This document shows positions 1 to 9,084 of a stretch of DNA of 64,000 nucleotides, in pieces. Made by a program: the position numbers and the translations under genes. This DNA comes from Rhizobium rhizogenes (GTDB taxonomy: Bacteria; Pseudomonadota; Alphaproteobacteria; Rhizobiales; Rhizobiaceae), in contig NZ_CP019701.2 in the NCBI RefSeq assembly GCF_002005205.3, positions 868,001 to 932,000 on the forward strand. The letters are read 5' to 3'. Numbering within the stretch: position 1 is the first letter of the stretch; each line of letters starts with the position of its first letter. The notes below the pieces were generated by a model. The model saw only the letters and a program-made list of their open reading frames with translations, was not told where the DNA came from and did not search any database.

Positions 1-2
1 TC

Positions 3-281
3 TGGATGAAGGGTGTGAAAATGCAGCTTGCCGGCATCGAAGTCCCGCAGATCGACCGGGCGCGCTGCATGGAAGAGCGCCAGCGCGGTTTCGTTGCGAA
101 GGTAAGGCTTCGCGACATGCTGAATGCCGGCGCCTTCGACGTGGCTTCTTCCGCTGTTACGGGCGGACAAACCACGGAACGCAAACGGCTTTCTCGTTCG
201 GGCGTATCCTTTGCGGACCAGCTGGTGCGGGAAGGGCTCGCGCATCCCGCATCGGCAAAAAATCAGTCATGGTGTGGCTGA
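3..281 (+). CDS. Staphylococcal-nuclease-like (thermonuclease family) protein, 3' part only
   Basis: The reading frame is already open at the window edge, so the true start lies upstream and about 92 C-terminal residues are visible. The pattern (LAGIEVPQ near the start, CMEERQRG, then FADQLVREGLAHP and a terminal SWCG) fits the second half of rhizobial SNase-like proteins, where the corresponding stretches read G-I-x-A/V-P and L-V-R-x-G-L-A. The segment normally carrying the catalytic Arg/Glu and the DRYGR-like stretch looks altered (ERKRLSRSG), so nuclease activity cannot be assumed. Family assignment rests on pattern recognition of a fragment. Confidence 0.55.
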   Translation, partial: WMKGVKMQLAGIEVPQIDRARCMEERQRGFVAKVRLRDMLNAGAFDVASSAVTGGQTTERKRLSRSGVSFADQLVREGLAHPASAKNQSWCG

Positions 282-418
282 GGCCCCGTTGACCGAAACG
301 GCCCGGCCTGTGTAGATGGGGCTAAGTTGTGTTTGGGACCGGCCCCTGCGCCGGGCGCCCGAAGCATGACGATTTTTTTGCAGCGCCACCCGGCCGGAAC
401 GGTACGCGGCGCGGCAAT

Positions 419-504
419 GCGGACGTGGCGAAATCGGTAGACGCAGCAGACTTAAAATCTGCCGACCATTGGTCTTGCGGGTTCAAGTCCCGCCGTCCGC
501 ACCA
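419..504 (+). tRNA. tRNA-Leu (anticodon TAA)
   Basis: An 86-nt cloverleaf. The acceptor arm GCGGACG (419-425) pairs with CGTCCGC (494-500), followed by discriminator A and an encoded CCA (502-504). The anticodon loop CTTAAAA gives TAA, the arm has a long class II variable region, and GGTTCAAGTCC forms the T arm. It is unlinked to the copper operon downstream. Confidence 0.97.
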
Positions 505-604
505 GCTTTCCTTTGATCTATCCGATGTCGCAAGTTCTGAACCGGCATAAAACGCCCGTTCACGCGCGCGTCATCCCTTCTTGAAAATCATCAAAAAGAA
601 CCTA

Positions 605-635
605 TTGACCTTGCCACGATGGGAAGCCCTATCTT
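605..635 (+). promoter_or_regulatory. HmrR/CueR-type copper-responsive promoter of actP
   Basis: TTGACC (605-610) and TATCTT (630-635) are separated by 19 bp, the over-long spacer typical of MerR-family promoters. Inside the spacer is an imperfect dyad, CTTGCCA (610-616) and TGGGAAG (620-626). It lies 31 bp before the actP start, and hmrR is encoded in the same operon. A near copy stands in front of the copZ-like gene at 11209-11239. Confidence 0.8.
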
Positions 636-666
636 TTTTTAATACAAGAAAAGAGGGGTCATACGC

Positions 667-3171
667 ATGTCACAAATGGAGATCTGCGCGAGTCATCAGA
701 TTGCGATCGATGGCATGACATGCGCCTCCTGCGTTGGCCGGGTGGAGAAGGCCATTGCCAGAGTGCCGGGGGTTCTCAAAGCCTCGGTCAATCTCGCCAC
801 CGAACGCGCCGATATCGCCTTTTCCGGGCCGCCCGACGTCGTGGCCGTTATCGCGGCCGTGCGGAATGCCGGTTATGGCGTCGATGAGAAAACCATCGAA
901 CTCGATATTGAGGGCATGACCTGCGCCTCCTGCGTCGGGCGTGTCGAAAAGGCGCTGAAAGCGGTCGCCGGTGTTTCCGATGCGAGCGTCAATCTGGCAA
1001 CGGAACGCGCCACTGTCCGCGTCGCGGGCAATGCCGTCTCCGCCGCCGGGTTGGCCGAAGCAATCAGGCAGGCCGGTTATAAGGCAAGCGAGATCGCCGC
1101 GGACAAAGCCAAGGGCGAGGAGCCGGACCGGCGCGAGGCCGAGTTGCGTCGCCTGAAAGTCAGCCTGGCCGCCGCCGCTATTCTGACGCTGCCGGTTTTC
1201 GTCCTGGAAATGGGTTCGCATCTGGTGCCCGCCATCCATGATTTTGTGATGGACACGATCGGCATGCGGGAAAGCTGGTATCTGCAATTTGCGCTGACCA
1301 CGCTGGTCCTGTTCGGACCCGGCCTGCGCTTCTTCAGGAAGGGCATACCCGCCCTTCTGCGGCTGGCGCCGGACATGAATTCACTGGTGGTGCTGGGCAC
1401 TTCCGCCGCATGGGGATTTTCGGTGGTCGCGACCTTCCTGCCGGAAATCCTGCCGAGAGGCACGGCCAATGTCTATTATGAGGCGGCGGCCGTTATCGTC
1501 ACCCTCATTCTGCTTGGTCGTTTTCTCGAAGCGCGCGCCAAGGGGCGCACCAGCGAGGCGATAAAGCGGCTGGTCGGCCTGCAGGCCAAGTCGGCCCGCG
1601 TGCTGCGCGATGGCGAAACCATCGATGTGCCGTTGCAGGATGTGCAGACGGGCGACGTGATCGTCGTTCGTCCCGGCGAAAAGGTGCCCGTCGACGGGCT
1701 GGTGCTCGATGGTTCCTCTTATGTCGATGAATCGATGATCACGGGTGAACCGATCCCGGTAACGAAGGCGGCGGGTTCCGAAGTCGTCGGCGGCACGGTG
1801 AACCGCAACGGCTCCTTCACCTTCCGCGCCACCAAGGTGGGCGCCGATACGCTGATCGCGCAGATCATCCGCATGGTCGAGGAAGCGCAGGCCGACAAGC
1901 TGCCCATTCAGGCGCTGGTGGACAAGGTGACCAACTGGTTCGTGCCGGCGGTGATGCTCGCCGCGCTCGCCACCTTCATCGTCTGGTTCGTGTTCGGGCC
2001 GGACCCGGCCTTGACCTTCGCGCTCGTCAACGCTGTTGCAGTCCTCATCATCGCCTGTCCCTGCGCCATGGGCCTTGCCACGCCCACCTCTATCATGGTC
2101 GGCACCGGCCGTGCCGCCGAAATGGGCGTGCTGTTCCGGCGCGGCGATGCGCTCCAGACCCTGCGCGACGCCGATGTTATTGCGGTCGACAAGACCGGCA
2201 CGCTGACGCTCGGCAAGCCGAAACTGGTCCATTTCACCACGACGGAGGGGTTCGACGCGGATGCGGTGCTGCGCCTCGTCGCCTCGCTTGAGAACCGTTC
2301 CGAACATCCGATCGCCGAGGCAATCGTCGAGGCTGCGAAACATGGCGGCCTGACGCTTGCCGATGCGGAGGGCTTTGAGGCCACCCCCGGTTTCGGCGTG
2401 GCGGCAATCGTGGATGGCCGCAGGGTCGAAGCGGGCGCGGATCGCTTCATGACGAAGCTCGGTTACGATGTCGCGATGTTTGCCGGTGATGCAGAGCGGC
2501 TGGGCAGGGAAGGGCAGTCGTCGCTTTATGCCGCCGTCGATGGCAGGCTGGCCGCGATCATCGCCGTTGCCGATCCGGTGAAACCAACGACGCCGGAAGC
2601 GATTGCGGCGCTGCATGCGCTTGGCCTCAAGGTCACGATGATCACGGGTGACAATCGCCGCACGGCGGAAGCCATCGCTCGCCGCCTTGGCATCGATGAG
2701 GTGGTGGCGGAAGTGCTGCCGGACGGCAAGGTCGAGGCCGTGAAGAGACTGGCGGCCGGCGGGCGACGCGTCGCCTTTGTCGGCGATGGCATCAACGATG
2801 CGCCGGCGCTCGCGGCGGCCGATGTCGGCCTTGCCATCGGCACGGGCACGGATGTTGCCATTGAAAGCGCCGATGTGGTGCTGATGTCGGGCGATCTTCG
2901 TGGCGTTGCCAATGCCATAGCGCTCTCCAAGGCGACCATCCGTAATATCGGCCAGAACCTGTTCTGGGCCTTTGCCTACAACGCCGCGCTCGTTCCCGTG
3001 GCAGCCGGAATATTGTATCCTGTCAACGGCGTTCTGCTGTCGCCTGTCCTTGCCGCCGGAGCCATGGCGCTCTCCAGCGTATTCGTCCTGACAAACGCGC
3101 TGCGCCTCAAAAGCTTCCACGCGCCGCTGGCGGACAAATCGTCCGGCATGCAGCTTGCGGCGGCCGAATAG
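667..3171 (+). CDS. actP: Copper-exporting P1B-type ATPase (ActP/CopA)
   Basis: An 834-aa heavy-metal ATPase that pumps Cu(I) out of the cytoplasm. Two N-terminal HMA domains each carry GMTCASC (cysteine pairs C19/C22 and C86/C89). The membrane metal site is CPC at 464-466. The phosphorylated aspartate is D508 in DKTGT, the hinge is GDGINDAP from 706, and HP-type motifs (SEHPIAEA) lie between. Length and domain order are complete for the family. The start follows a purine-rich GAGGGG site and a MerR-type promoter. The stop codon merges with the AGGAGG of the next gene. In Rhizobium and Sinorhizobium the homologous actP is induced by copper and acid under HmrR; regulation here is inferred from the promoter. 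Confidence 0.96.
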   Translation: MSQMEICASHQIAIDGMTCASCVGRVEKAIARVPGVLKASVNLATERADIAFSGPPDVVAVIAAVRNAGYGVDEKTIELDIEGMTCASCVGRVEKALKAVAGVSDASVNLATERATVRVAGNAVSAAGLAEAIRQAGYKASEIAADKAKGEEPDRREAELRRLKVSLAAAAILTLPVFVLEMGSHLVPAIHDFVMDTIGMRESWYLQFALTTLVLFGPGLRFFRKGIPALLRLAPDMNSLVVLGTSAAWGFSVVATFLPEILPRGTANVYYEAAAVIVTLILLGRFLEARAKGRTSEAIKRLVGLQAKSARVLRDGETIDVPLQDVQTGDVIVVRPGEKVPVDGLVLDGSSYVDESMITGEPIPVTKAAGSEVVGGTVNRNGSFTFRATKVGADTLIAQIIRMVEEAQADKLPIQALVDKVTNWFVPAVMLAALATFIVWFVFGPDPALTFALVNAVAVLIIACPCAMGLATPTSIMVGTGRAAEMGVLFRRGDALQTLRDADVIAVDKTGTLTLGKPKLVHFTTTEGFDADAVLRLVASLENRSEHPIAEAIVEAAKHGGLTLADAEGFEATPGFGVAAIVDGRRVEAGADRFMTKLGYDVAMFAGDAERLGREGQSSLYAAVDGRLAAIIAVADPVKPTTPEAIAALHALGLKVTMITGDNRRTAEAIARRLGIDEVVAEVLPDGKVEAVKRLAAGGRRVAFVGDGINDAPALAAADVGLAIGTGTDVAIESADVVLMSGDLRGVANAIALSKATIRNIGQNLFWAFAYNAALVPVAAGILYPVNGVLLSPVLAAGAMALSSVFVLTNALRLKSFHAPLADKSSGMQLAAAE

Positions 3172-3183
3172 GAGGCGGATGTG

Positions 3184-4206
3184 ATGACGTCTGGCAACAC
3201 AATCTATCTGCCGCAGATCGGACGCAGCATCATGGCGGCGCAAGGCGAGACCGTGCTTCAGGCCGCGCTTGCGGCAGGCATCACCTATCCGCACGGCTGC
3301 CGCATGGGCCGCTGCGGGGCCTGTAAATCGCACCTCGTTTCGGGCGAGATCGATCTTCTCAAGCACACGCCCTTTTCACTGACCGAAGAGGAAAAGGCGG
3401 AAGGTCTGACGCTTGCCTGCCGCGCCGTGCCGTTGAGCGATGTGACGATAAGCTGGCTCGACGGAGCCGATGAAATCGCCGATATTCCGACTGGCCGCTT
3501 CGAGGGCGCGGTGGCGGAGGCGGTGGATGTGACGCATGATATCAGGCTCATCCGCATCAGGCTCGATGACCGCGCGTCATTCAGCTTCAAACCGGGGCAA
3601 TATGTTCGCCTGCTTTATCCGGACTGTTCGCCGCGCGACTATTCCATCGCCAGCCGGGTCGATGAGGAACTGATCGAATTCCATATCCGGCATGTGCCGG
3701 GCGGTCTGACAAGCAGCCACATTGTCACTCGCGCCAGGGCAGGTGATCCCGTCACTCTGGTGGGGCCTTTCGGCTCCTCATTCCTGCGGGAAAAACATTG
3801 TGGACCGATCCTCGGCATTGCCGGCGGTTCCGGGCTGGCGCCCGTCAAGGCGGTTGTCGAAGCGGCTCTTACGACGGGGCAAGCGGCCGGTCGGGAACGC
3901 CCGATCCATGTCTATTTCGGCGCTCGTGCCCTGCGTGATCTTTATATGGTGGATCATTTCGAGGCGCTCATCGCAAGGCACGGCAATCTGAGTTTCGTTC
4001 CGGTTCTCTCCAATGAGCCACATGCGCAGATGCGGTGCGGTTATGTCGGCAATGCGGTGGCGGATGATTTCGACGATCTCGATGGCTGGAAGGCCTATCT
4101 CGCCGGCCCGCCGGCCATGATCGAGGCCACGGTGCCGCAACTGGTGGCGCGTGGCATGCGCATCGCCGACATTCATGCAGACGTGTTTTTCACCCCGGAC
4201 AGATAG
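3184..4206 (+). CDS. [2Fe-2S] ferredoxin–FAD/NAD reductase (phenol hydroxylase/CDP-glucoseen reductase type)
   Basis: A 340-aa electron-transfer protein. The N-terminal plant-type ferredoxin domain has ligands C39, C44, C47 and C79 (CRMGRCGAC, then LACR). An FAD-binding FNR domain follows (PGQYVRL, RDYSIAS) and then an NAD(P) domain (GIAGGSGLAP). AGGAGG lies 8 nt before this ATG; a GTG directly in front (3181) is possible but too close to the ribosome site. It sits between actP and hmrR, so it is probably copper-induced. A role in keeping copper reduced, or in repairing Fe-S damage caused by copper, is inference; the electron acceptor is unknown. Confidence 0.85.
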   Translation: MTSGNTIYLPQIGRSIMAAQGETVLQAALAAGITYPHGCRMGRCGACKSHLVSGEIDLLKHTPFSLTEEEKAEGLTLACRAVPLSDVTISWLDGADEIADIPTGRFEGAVAEAVDVTHDIRLIRIRLDDRASFSFKPGQYVRLLYPDCSPRDYSIASRVDEELIEFHIRHVPGGLTSSHIVTRARAGDPVTLVGPFGSSFLREKHCGPILGIAGGSGLAPVKAVVEAALTTGQAAGRERPIHVYFGARALRDLYMVDHFEALIARHGNLSFVPVLSNEPHAQMRCGYVGNAVADDFDDLDGWKAYLAGPPAMIEATVPQLVARGMRIADIHADVFFTPDR

Positions 4207-4217
4207 GAGCAGGATCC

Positions 4218-4706
4218 ATGAATATCGGCACAGCCGCCACCGCGTCAGGCGTTTCTGCGAAGATGATCCGTCATTACGAAATGATCGGCCTGATCAAATC
4301 GGCAAACCGCACGGATTCCGGATACCGGGTCTATACGGCCAACGATCTGGAAACGCTGCGCTTCATAAGGCGCGGACGCGACCTTGGTTTCTCGATCGAA
4401 AAGATCAGGCAGCTCATGACGCTGTGGCGTGATCCGGGCGGTGCGTCCTGTGATGTCAAGCGCATCGTCATGGAACATGTCGTCGACCTCGAGGCGAAGA
4501 TGCATACGCTTCGGGACATGGCCGATACGCTGCGAAACCTCGCAACCTATTGCCCCGATAATGGCGAGCCGGATTGCCCGATCATTCAGGACCTGGCGCA
4601 ATCCGAAGATCCCGATTTTGTTCCGGTAGCGGTTGTGCCCAAGCGTTCGGGAATGCTGAAGGGCACTTCCGGGGCGGTGACGGAATTGCCGCGCCTCATG
4701 AAATAA
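4218..4706 (+). CDS. hmrR: Copper-responsive MerR-family regulator HmrR/CueR
   Basis: A 162-aa regulator. The N-terminal winged helix-turn-helix (MNIGTAATASGVSAKMIRHY) is followed by a coiled-coil dimer helix. The metal loop places C112 and C120 in CPDNGEPDC, the same spacing as the Cu(I)-binding pair in E. coli CueR. The C-terminal tail after residue 130 is slightly longer than in CueR. It is the third gene of the actP operon, 11 bp after the reductase, giving autoregulation through the 19-bp-spacer promoter at 605-635. It probably also controls the copZ-like gene near 11 kb. Confidence 0.94.
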   Translation: MNIGTAATASGVSAKMIRHYEMIGLIKSANRTDSGYRVYTANDLETLRFIRRGRDLGFSIEKIRQLMTLWRDPGGASCDVKRIVMEHVVDLEAKMHTLRDMADTLRNLATYCPDNGEPDCPIIQDLAQSEDPDFVPVAVVPKRSGMLKGTSGAVTELPRLMK

Positions 4707-4712
4707 CCAGCC

Positions 4713-4727
4713 GTTCCCATCGGGAAC
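4713..4727. repeat. 15-bp inverted repeat between hmrR and the ABC transporter operon
   Basis: GTTCCC-ATC-GGGAAC lies 6 bp after the hmrR stop. No T-tract follows, so it is a weak terminator candidate. It could equally be an operator for the downstream permease gene, whose start is about 50 bp away. Confidence 0.45.
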
Positions 4728-4775
4728 AGATCGTTGATTGCAGCAAACGCCAATTGCGGTGAAGGAAACCGGGCC

Positions 4776-5720
4776 ATGTGGATACAGATATTGCAACGCT
4801 TCCTTATCCTGTGCCTGATGCTGGCCATCGTTTCCGTCATCGCGTTTCTTTTGCCCTATATGGCGGGTGGCGATCCGGCCCGCACCATCCTGTTTTCGCG
4901 TATGCGCGATACCGCTCTCGATCCGCATGCGGTGGAGGCGCTGAGGGTGAGCCTCGGTCTCGACCGGCCGCTTTACGTGCAATATTTCGCCTGGCTGTCC
5001 AGTGCGCTGCGCGGCGATCTCGGCTTCTCCTTCACCAGTAGCCAGCCCGTGGCCGGTGAGCTTTTGCGCTCGCTCGGCGTATCGGTGACACTGGCGTTGA
5101 CGGCGCTGGCAATCGCGGTCGCCGTCGCCCTGCCGCTCGGCACGCTGGCCGCGATGCGCCCGGGCGGACGGCTCGATAATTTCGCGACGCTGATGATCCA
5201 GACATTCGTCGCAACGCCGGAATACTGGTTTGCGCCGATGTCGGCGCTGGTCTTTGCGCTTTATCTCGGCTGGCTGCCGTCAGCGGGATGGGAAAGCTGG
5301 CGTTCCCTGGTGCTTCCGGCTCTCACCCTGACGCTGCGCCCGCTCGCTTATTTCACGCAGGTGACGCGTGCCGCCATGGCCGAGGTTCTGCGTGCGCCTT
5401 ATATCACGGCGGCGCGCAGCCGCGGGCTCGGCATGCATGGCACGGTCATGCGCCACGGCATCCGCAACGGCTCGCTGCCGGTGGTCACCTTCTTCGCCCT
5501 GTGGCTTGCCGGCCTCCTGGGCGGATCGGTGGTCGTGGAGGTGATCTTCGCCATCCCCGGCATGGGCCGGCTGCTTTATGACGCGGTGGTCAATCGGGAC
5601 ATCCCGATGCTGCAGGGCGGGTTCATCTGCATCGTCGCCCTGTCCATCCTGATCAATACCCTGGCCGATGGCCTCTATGTCCTGATCAATCCAGCCATGC
5701 GAGGTCACCATGACCATTAG
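4776..5720 (+). CDS. ABC transporter permease, DppB/OppB/NikB type
   Basis: A 314-aa inner-membrane permease of the peptide/nickel importer family. An N-terminal membrane helix (from FLILCLML) is followed by a periplasmic loop (SLGLDRPLYVQYFAWL) and five further helices. The coupling loop contains the EAA-like ITAARSRGLG. The ATG at 4776 is chosen because GAAGGA precedes it; an upstream TTG at 4734 has no such site. It overlaps the next permease gene by 11 bp. It forms the heterodimeric channel with the product of 5710-6615, powered by the two ATPases downstream. Substrate is not deducible from this subunit. Confidence 0.9.
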   Translation: MWIQILQRFLILCLMLAIVSVIAFLLPYMAGGDPARTILFSRMRDTALDPHAVEALRVSLGLDRPLYVQYFAWLSSALRGDLGFSFTSSQPVAGELLRSLGVSVTLALTALAIAVAVALPLGTLAAMRPGGRLDNFATLMIQTFVATPEYWFAPMSALVFALYLGWLPSAGWESWRSLVLPALTLTLRPLAYFTQVTRAAMAEVLRAPYITAARSRGLGMHGTVMRHGIRNGSLPVVTFFALWLAGLLGGSVVVEVIFAIPGMGRLLYDAVVNRDIPMLQGGFICIVALSILINTLADGLYVLINPAMRGHHDH

Positions 5721-6615
5721 TCACTTTCCAGCCGCGACAGCCGCCGCCTTGCCGATGACCACGCCCAAGCGCCCCTCGACGCTCTCCCGTTTCACCGACT
5801 TCATCCGTCGGCGACACTGGACCTTCTATGCGGGATCGGTGATCTTTCTCGCCATCATCCTGCTATTGGTCGTCGCCCCGTGGATTTCGCCCTACAATCC
5901 CGCACAGCAGAACCTGCGCCTGCGACTGAATGCGCCAAGCGCCACCTATTGGCTGGGAACGGACCATCTGGGGCGCGACGTGCTCAGCCGGCTGCTGATC
6001 GGCGGTCGTTTCACGGTCACGATTGCCGCCATCACCGTCATTCTCTCGGTCGCCATCGGCACCTTCGTCGGCATCATCAGCGGCCGCAGCCGCGGCATTC
6101 TCGATGAGGTCCTGATGCGCGTGGTGGATCTGCTCATCGCCATACCGGACGTGGTGATCGCCATCTTCCTCGTCGCCATCTTCGGCCCGGGATATGGAAC
6201 GCTCATCGCGTCGCTGACAATCGTTGGCTGGACGCCCTTTGCGCGGCTGGCGCGCGGGCTGACATTGTCGATCAATTCACGCGAATATATCCGCGCGGCG
6301 GAAGTGCTCGGCTGCACGCGGCGCTTCATCATCTTCCGGCATATCATCCCGAACACGATCTGGCCGATTGCGGCCGTGGCGTTCCTGCGCTTTGGCCACA
6401 AGCTGATCACGGTGGGCGGGCTGTCGTTTCTGGGCCTCGGCGTCCAGCCGCCTGCCGCCGACTGGGCATTGATGCTGGCCGATGCGCAGGCCTATGCGGA
6501 ACGCATGCCCGTTCTCGTCATCGCCCCCGGTCTGGCGATTTTCCTGTCGGCGCTCAGCGTGACATGGATTGGCCACGGGCTGAACCTGGAGACCAAAAAA
6601 CAGAATGGTCATTGA
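5710..6615 (+). CDS. ABC transporter permease, DppC/OppC/NikC type
   Basis: A 301-aa permease with the OppC N-terminal helix (FYAGSVIFLAIILLLVVAPW), the WLGTDHLGRDVLSRLL signature of DppC/NikC proteins and the coupling-loop motif IRAAEVLGC. Five or six membrane segments are visible. The start overlaps the end of the DppB-type gene, so the two are co-translated. It pairs with that subunit to form the membrane channel of the importer. The next gene of the set begins 139 bp later after a non-coding gap. Confidence 0.92.
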   Translation: MTISHFPAATAAALPMTTPKRPSTLSRFTDFIRRRHWTFYAGSVIFLAIILLLVVAPWISPYNPAQQNLRLRLNAPSATYWLGTDHLGRDVLSRLLIGGRFTVTIAAITVILSVAIGTFVGIISGRSRGILDEVLMRVVDLLIAIPDVVIAIFLVAIFGPGYGTLIASLTIVGWTPFARLARGLTLSINSREYIRAAEVLGCTRRFIIFRHIIPNTIWPIAAVAFLRFGHKLITVGGLSFLGLGVQPPAADWALMLADAQAYAERMPVLVIAPGLAIFLSALSVTWIGHGLNLETKKQNGH

Positions 6616-6754
6616 CGCCTGCCGACGGGCAATGGCCGGCTTGATCATCGTCAAACATGGCTGAGGCGAATGAACTGGAAGGAGAGTAATATCGTCTGAA
6701 GCCGCATGAAAATACGCAAATGCCTCCGATTCAATAAAAATAAGGGGAACTCTT

Positions 6755-7822
6755 ATGAATATCGAAGGACAGACGCATGCCAATACGGCCATGTCTCCCG
6801 ACTGCGCACCGCTTCTGGAGATTGAGGACCTGCACGTTTCGGTGCCGGCGCAAAATGGCCGTAAATTTGTCATTTCGGGCCTCACCCTTTCCGTCAATGC
6901 GGGAGAAGTTGTCGCTCTCGTCGGCGAATCCGGTTCCGGCAAGAGCATGACGGCCCTGTCATTGATGCGGCTTTTGCCGCAGGGCGCGGAAATCAATTCC
7001 GGCCGCATTTCCTTTGCCGGGCGCGATATCCTCGCACTTTCATCCTCCGAACTCGATGCGCTGCGCGGTGCCGATATCGGCATGCTGTTCCAGCAGCCAC
7101 AGGCGATGCTCGACCCGACCAGCCGGGTGAGGACGCAGGTTGCCGAGCCGCTGTGGATTCACCGCAAGATGAGCCGGCACGCCGCACTCAACCGGGTTGT
7201 CGGCCTTTTGTCAGATGTCGGCATCCCGGACCCTTCGGCGCGGGCGCAATGTTTCGCGCATGAGCTTTCCGGCGGCATGGCGCAGCGTGTCATGATTGCC
7301 GCGGCACTCTCGGGCAATCCGCAACTGCTGATCGCCGATGAACCGACGACGGCTCTCGATGTCACCGTCCAGGCACAGATATTGCGCCTGCTCGATGACG
7401 AGCGCCGCAAGCGTCGGCTTGCAACCCTGCTCATCACCCACGATCTGTCGGTCGTCGCCGCTTTCGCGGACAGGATCGCGGTCATGTATGCCGGCCGCAT
7501 TGTTGAGGAAGGGCCGACGCAGGCGATCCTCAAGGCGCCGCAGCATCCCTATACCAAGGCGCTGATCAGCTGCTCGCTTCTGACCACCGACAGCGACGGC
7601 CAATTGCTGACAATCCCCGGATCGAGTTCGCAGGCCCATGACATGTCCTGCGGCTGCCGTTTTCATCCGCGCTGTTCGCTCGCCAAGGCGGCCGGCATGG
7701 GCAGCCGGTGCATGGCGTCGGAACCGGACCTGAATGCCTTGCCGGAAGGCCGCAAGGCGCGGTGCTGGGCAGTCGGCGAGGACCACACCGGTCATGATCA
7801 TGCCAGCCATGCGGTCTGCTGA
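6755..7822 (+). CDS. ABC transporter ATP-binding protein, DppD/OppD type, with His/Cys-rich tail
   Basis: A 355-aa ATPase. Walker A is GESGSGKS, the Q-loop lies in LFQQPQ, the signature is LSGGMAQR, Walker B is LLIADEPT, and the H-loop is in LLITHDL. The oligopeptide-transporter C-terminal region (HPYTKALI, then HPRCSLAKA with clustered cysteines) is present. The protein ends with a tail rich in His and a terminal Cys (DHTGHDHASHAVC), unusual for DppD. AAGGGGA precedes the ATG. It begins 139 bp after the permeases, perhaps with its own promoter, and is followed 13 bp later by the partner ATPase. Confidence 0.92.
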   Translation: MNIEGQTHANTAMSPDCAPLLEIEDLHVSVPAQNGRKFVISGLTLSVNAGEVVALVGESGSGKSMTALSLMRLLPQGAEINSGRISFAGRDILALSSSELDALRGADIGMLFQQPQAMLDPTSRVRTQVAEPLWIHRKMSRHAALNRVVGLLSDVGIPDPSARAQCFAHELSGGMAQRVMIAAALSGNPQLLIADEPTTALDVTVQAQILRLLDDERRKRRLATLLITHDLSVVAAFADRIAVMYAGRIVEEGPTQAILKAPQHPYTKALISCSLLTTDSDGQLLTIPGSSSQAHDMSCGCRFHPRCSLAKAAGMGSRCMASEPDLNALPEGRKARCWAVGEDHTGHDHASHAVC

Positions 7823-7835
7823 AGGAGAGGGCGTC

Positions 7836-8846
7836 ATGTTATCGACAGCGATGAGAGAGAACCCGCCAATGGCTGGCAGCGAGAGCCGGCCTTATGTGGT
7901 TGCGAAGAACCTCTGCAAATATTATCCGATATCCGGCCTTGGTCACCGGGTGGTGAAATCCGTCGACGATGTGTCCCTGACCATCGGCGAGGGTGAGGTG
8001 CTCGGCCTCGTCGGCGAATCCGGATGCGGCAAAAGTACCGTCGCCGGGCTGATCACCCGGATGACCCACGCCACCAAAGGCGAAGTCAGCATCGGCGAAC
8101 ACGACATATTGCACATGCAGGGTGAGACGTTGCGGCGCATGCGCCGTGTCGTGCAACTGGTGTTTCAGGACCCGTATTCCGCGCTCGATCCGCGCATGCG
8201 TATCGGGCAGAGCATGGAGGCGCCGCTTGCCCAGCATGGTATCGGCACGCGTGAGGAGCGCACGGCGCGCGTTTTCAGGATGCTGGAAGAGGTCGGCCTC
8301 GATTCATCGTTTTTCGACCGTTACCCGAGCCAGTGTTCCGGCGGACAGTTGCAGCGTGTGGTCATCGGCCGCGCTCTGCTTCTCAATCCGAGCTTCCTTG
8401 TCTGTGACGAGCCGACATCGGCGCTTGACGCCTCCATGCGCACGCAGATCCTCAACCTGCTGATGGACATGAAACGCCGTCATGGCTTGACCGTTCTGAT
8501 GATTTCCCATGACCTGCGCGTGGTGCGTTATCTCTGCGATCGTATCGCGGTGATGTATCTCGGGCGGATCGTTGAAATCGCTGACCGGGAAGAGCTTTTT
8601 CGTGCGCCGAAACATCCCTACACCAAGGCTTTGATCGCCTCGTCGATGCTGGATGAAACCGGCCTTTATGCGCCGGAAATGCTGCTGGATGGTGATCTGC
8701 CGAGCCCCCTGAACCCTCCCGGCGGCTGCAAATTTCACACCCGCTGCAAATATGCGACGCCGATCTGCGGCGAAAAGGAGCCGGTTCTGGAGGGTGTTGC
8801 GGGTGAGCATTTCGCACGCTGCCACCACTGGCGCGAATGGGGCTGA
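7836..8846 (+). CDS. ABC transporter ATP-binding protein, DppF/OppF type
   Basis: A 336-aa partner ATPase. Walker A is GESGCGKS, the signature is CSGGQLQR, Walker B is FLVCDEPTSALD, and the switch His is in MISHDLRV. The C-terminal oligo-HPY region carries FHTRCKYATPIC. The start at 7836 is favoured by AAGGAGAGG 6 nt upstream; an in-frame upstream start would overlap the previous gene by about 90 bp with no ribosome site. It heterodimerises with the DppD-type ATPase to drive import. The binding protein follows after an AT-rich leader. Confidence 0.92.
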   Translation: MLSTAMRENPPMAGSESRPYVVAKNLCKYYPISGLGHRVVKSVDDVSLTIGEGEVLGLVGESGCGKSTVAGLITRMTHATKGEVSIGEHDILHMQGETLRRMRRVVQLVFQDPYSALDPRMRIGQSMEAPLAQHGIGTREERTARVFRMLEEVGLDSSFFDRYPSQCSGGQLQRVVIGRALLLNPSFLVCDEPTSALDASMRTQILNLLMDMKRRHGLTVLMISHDLRVVRYLCDRIAVMYLGRIVEIADREELFRAPKHPYTKALIASSMLDETGLYAPEMLLDGDLPSPLNPPGGCKFHTRCKYATPICGEKEPVLEGVAGEHFARCHHWREWG

Positions 8847-8949
8847 AGCATGAAGCAGTTACAGTTCTGCGCATTGGTAAAAACAGATGAATCGTGCGTC
8901 TGAGATTTAATATCAGAATTATATTTCGAGTATAGAAACGTAAAATGAA

Positions 8950-9017
8950 TGATATTCGGATGGATATTCAATGAATATCCTCTGGATATTCTTTTGTCTT
9001 GCGACTTAAGGATATTT
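8950..9017. promoter_or_regulatory. Cluster of GATATTC repeats upstream of the binding-protein gene
   Basis: In an AT-rich leader between the DppF-type gene and the binding protein, GATATTC occurs at 8951, 8963 and 8985 and, as GATATTT, at 9011. The inverse copy at 8973 joins with the second to make a perfect palindrome (9-bp arms GGATATTCA at 8962-8970 and TGAATATCC at 8972-8980, centre A8971). Repeats spaced roughly by helical turns suggest an operator array controlling the gene at 9085, but no regulator can be named. Confidence 0.6.
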
Positions 9018-9084
9018 AATCGGAAAATTCGTGAAGATAAATGGATTGTGAGCATTGTCATCAAAAATAAAAGGGGAATATTCT

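Noticed and set aside
1381..3366. A 661-codon frame antisense to actP
   Set aside because: It mirrors a clear P-type ATPase gene, is Arg/His-rich and has no family pattern or ribosome site; long antisense frames are expected in GC-rich DNA.
8847..9084. Possible riboswitch before the binding-protein gene
   Set aside because: The structure is a set of short repeats and one palindrome rather than a conserved aptamer pattern; kept as an operator candidate.
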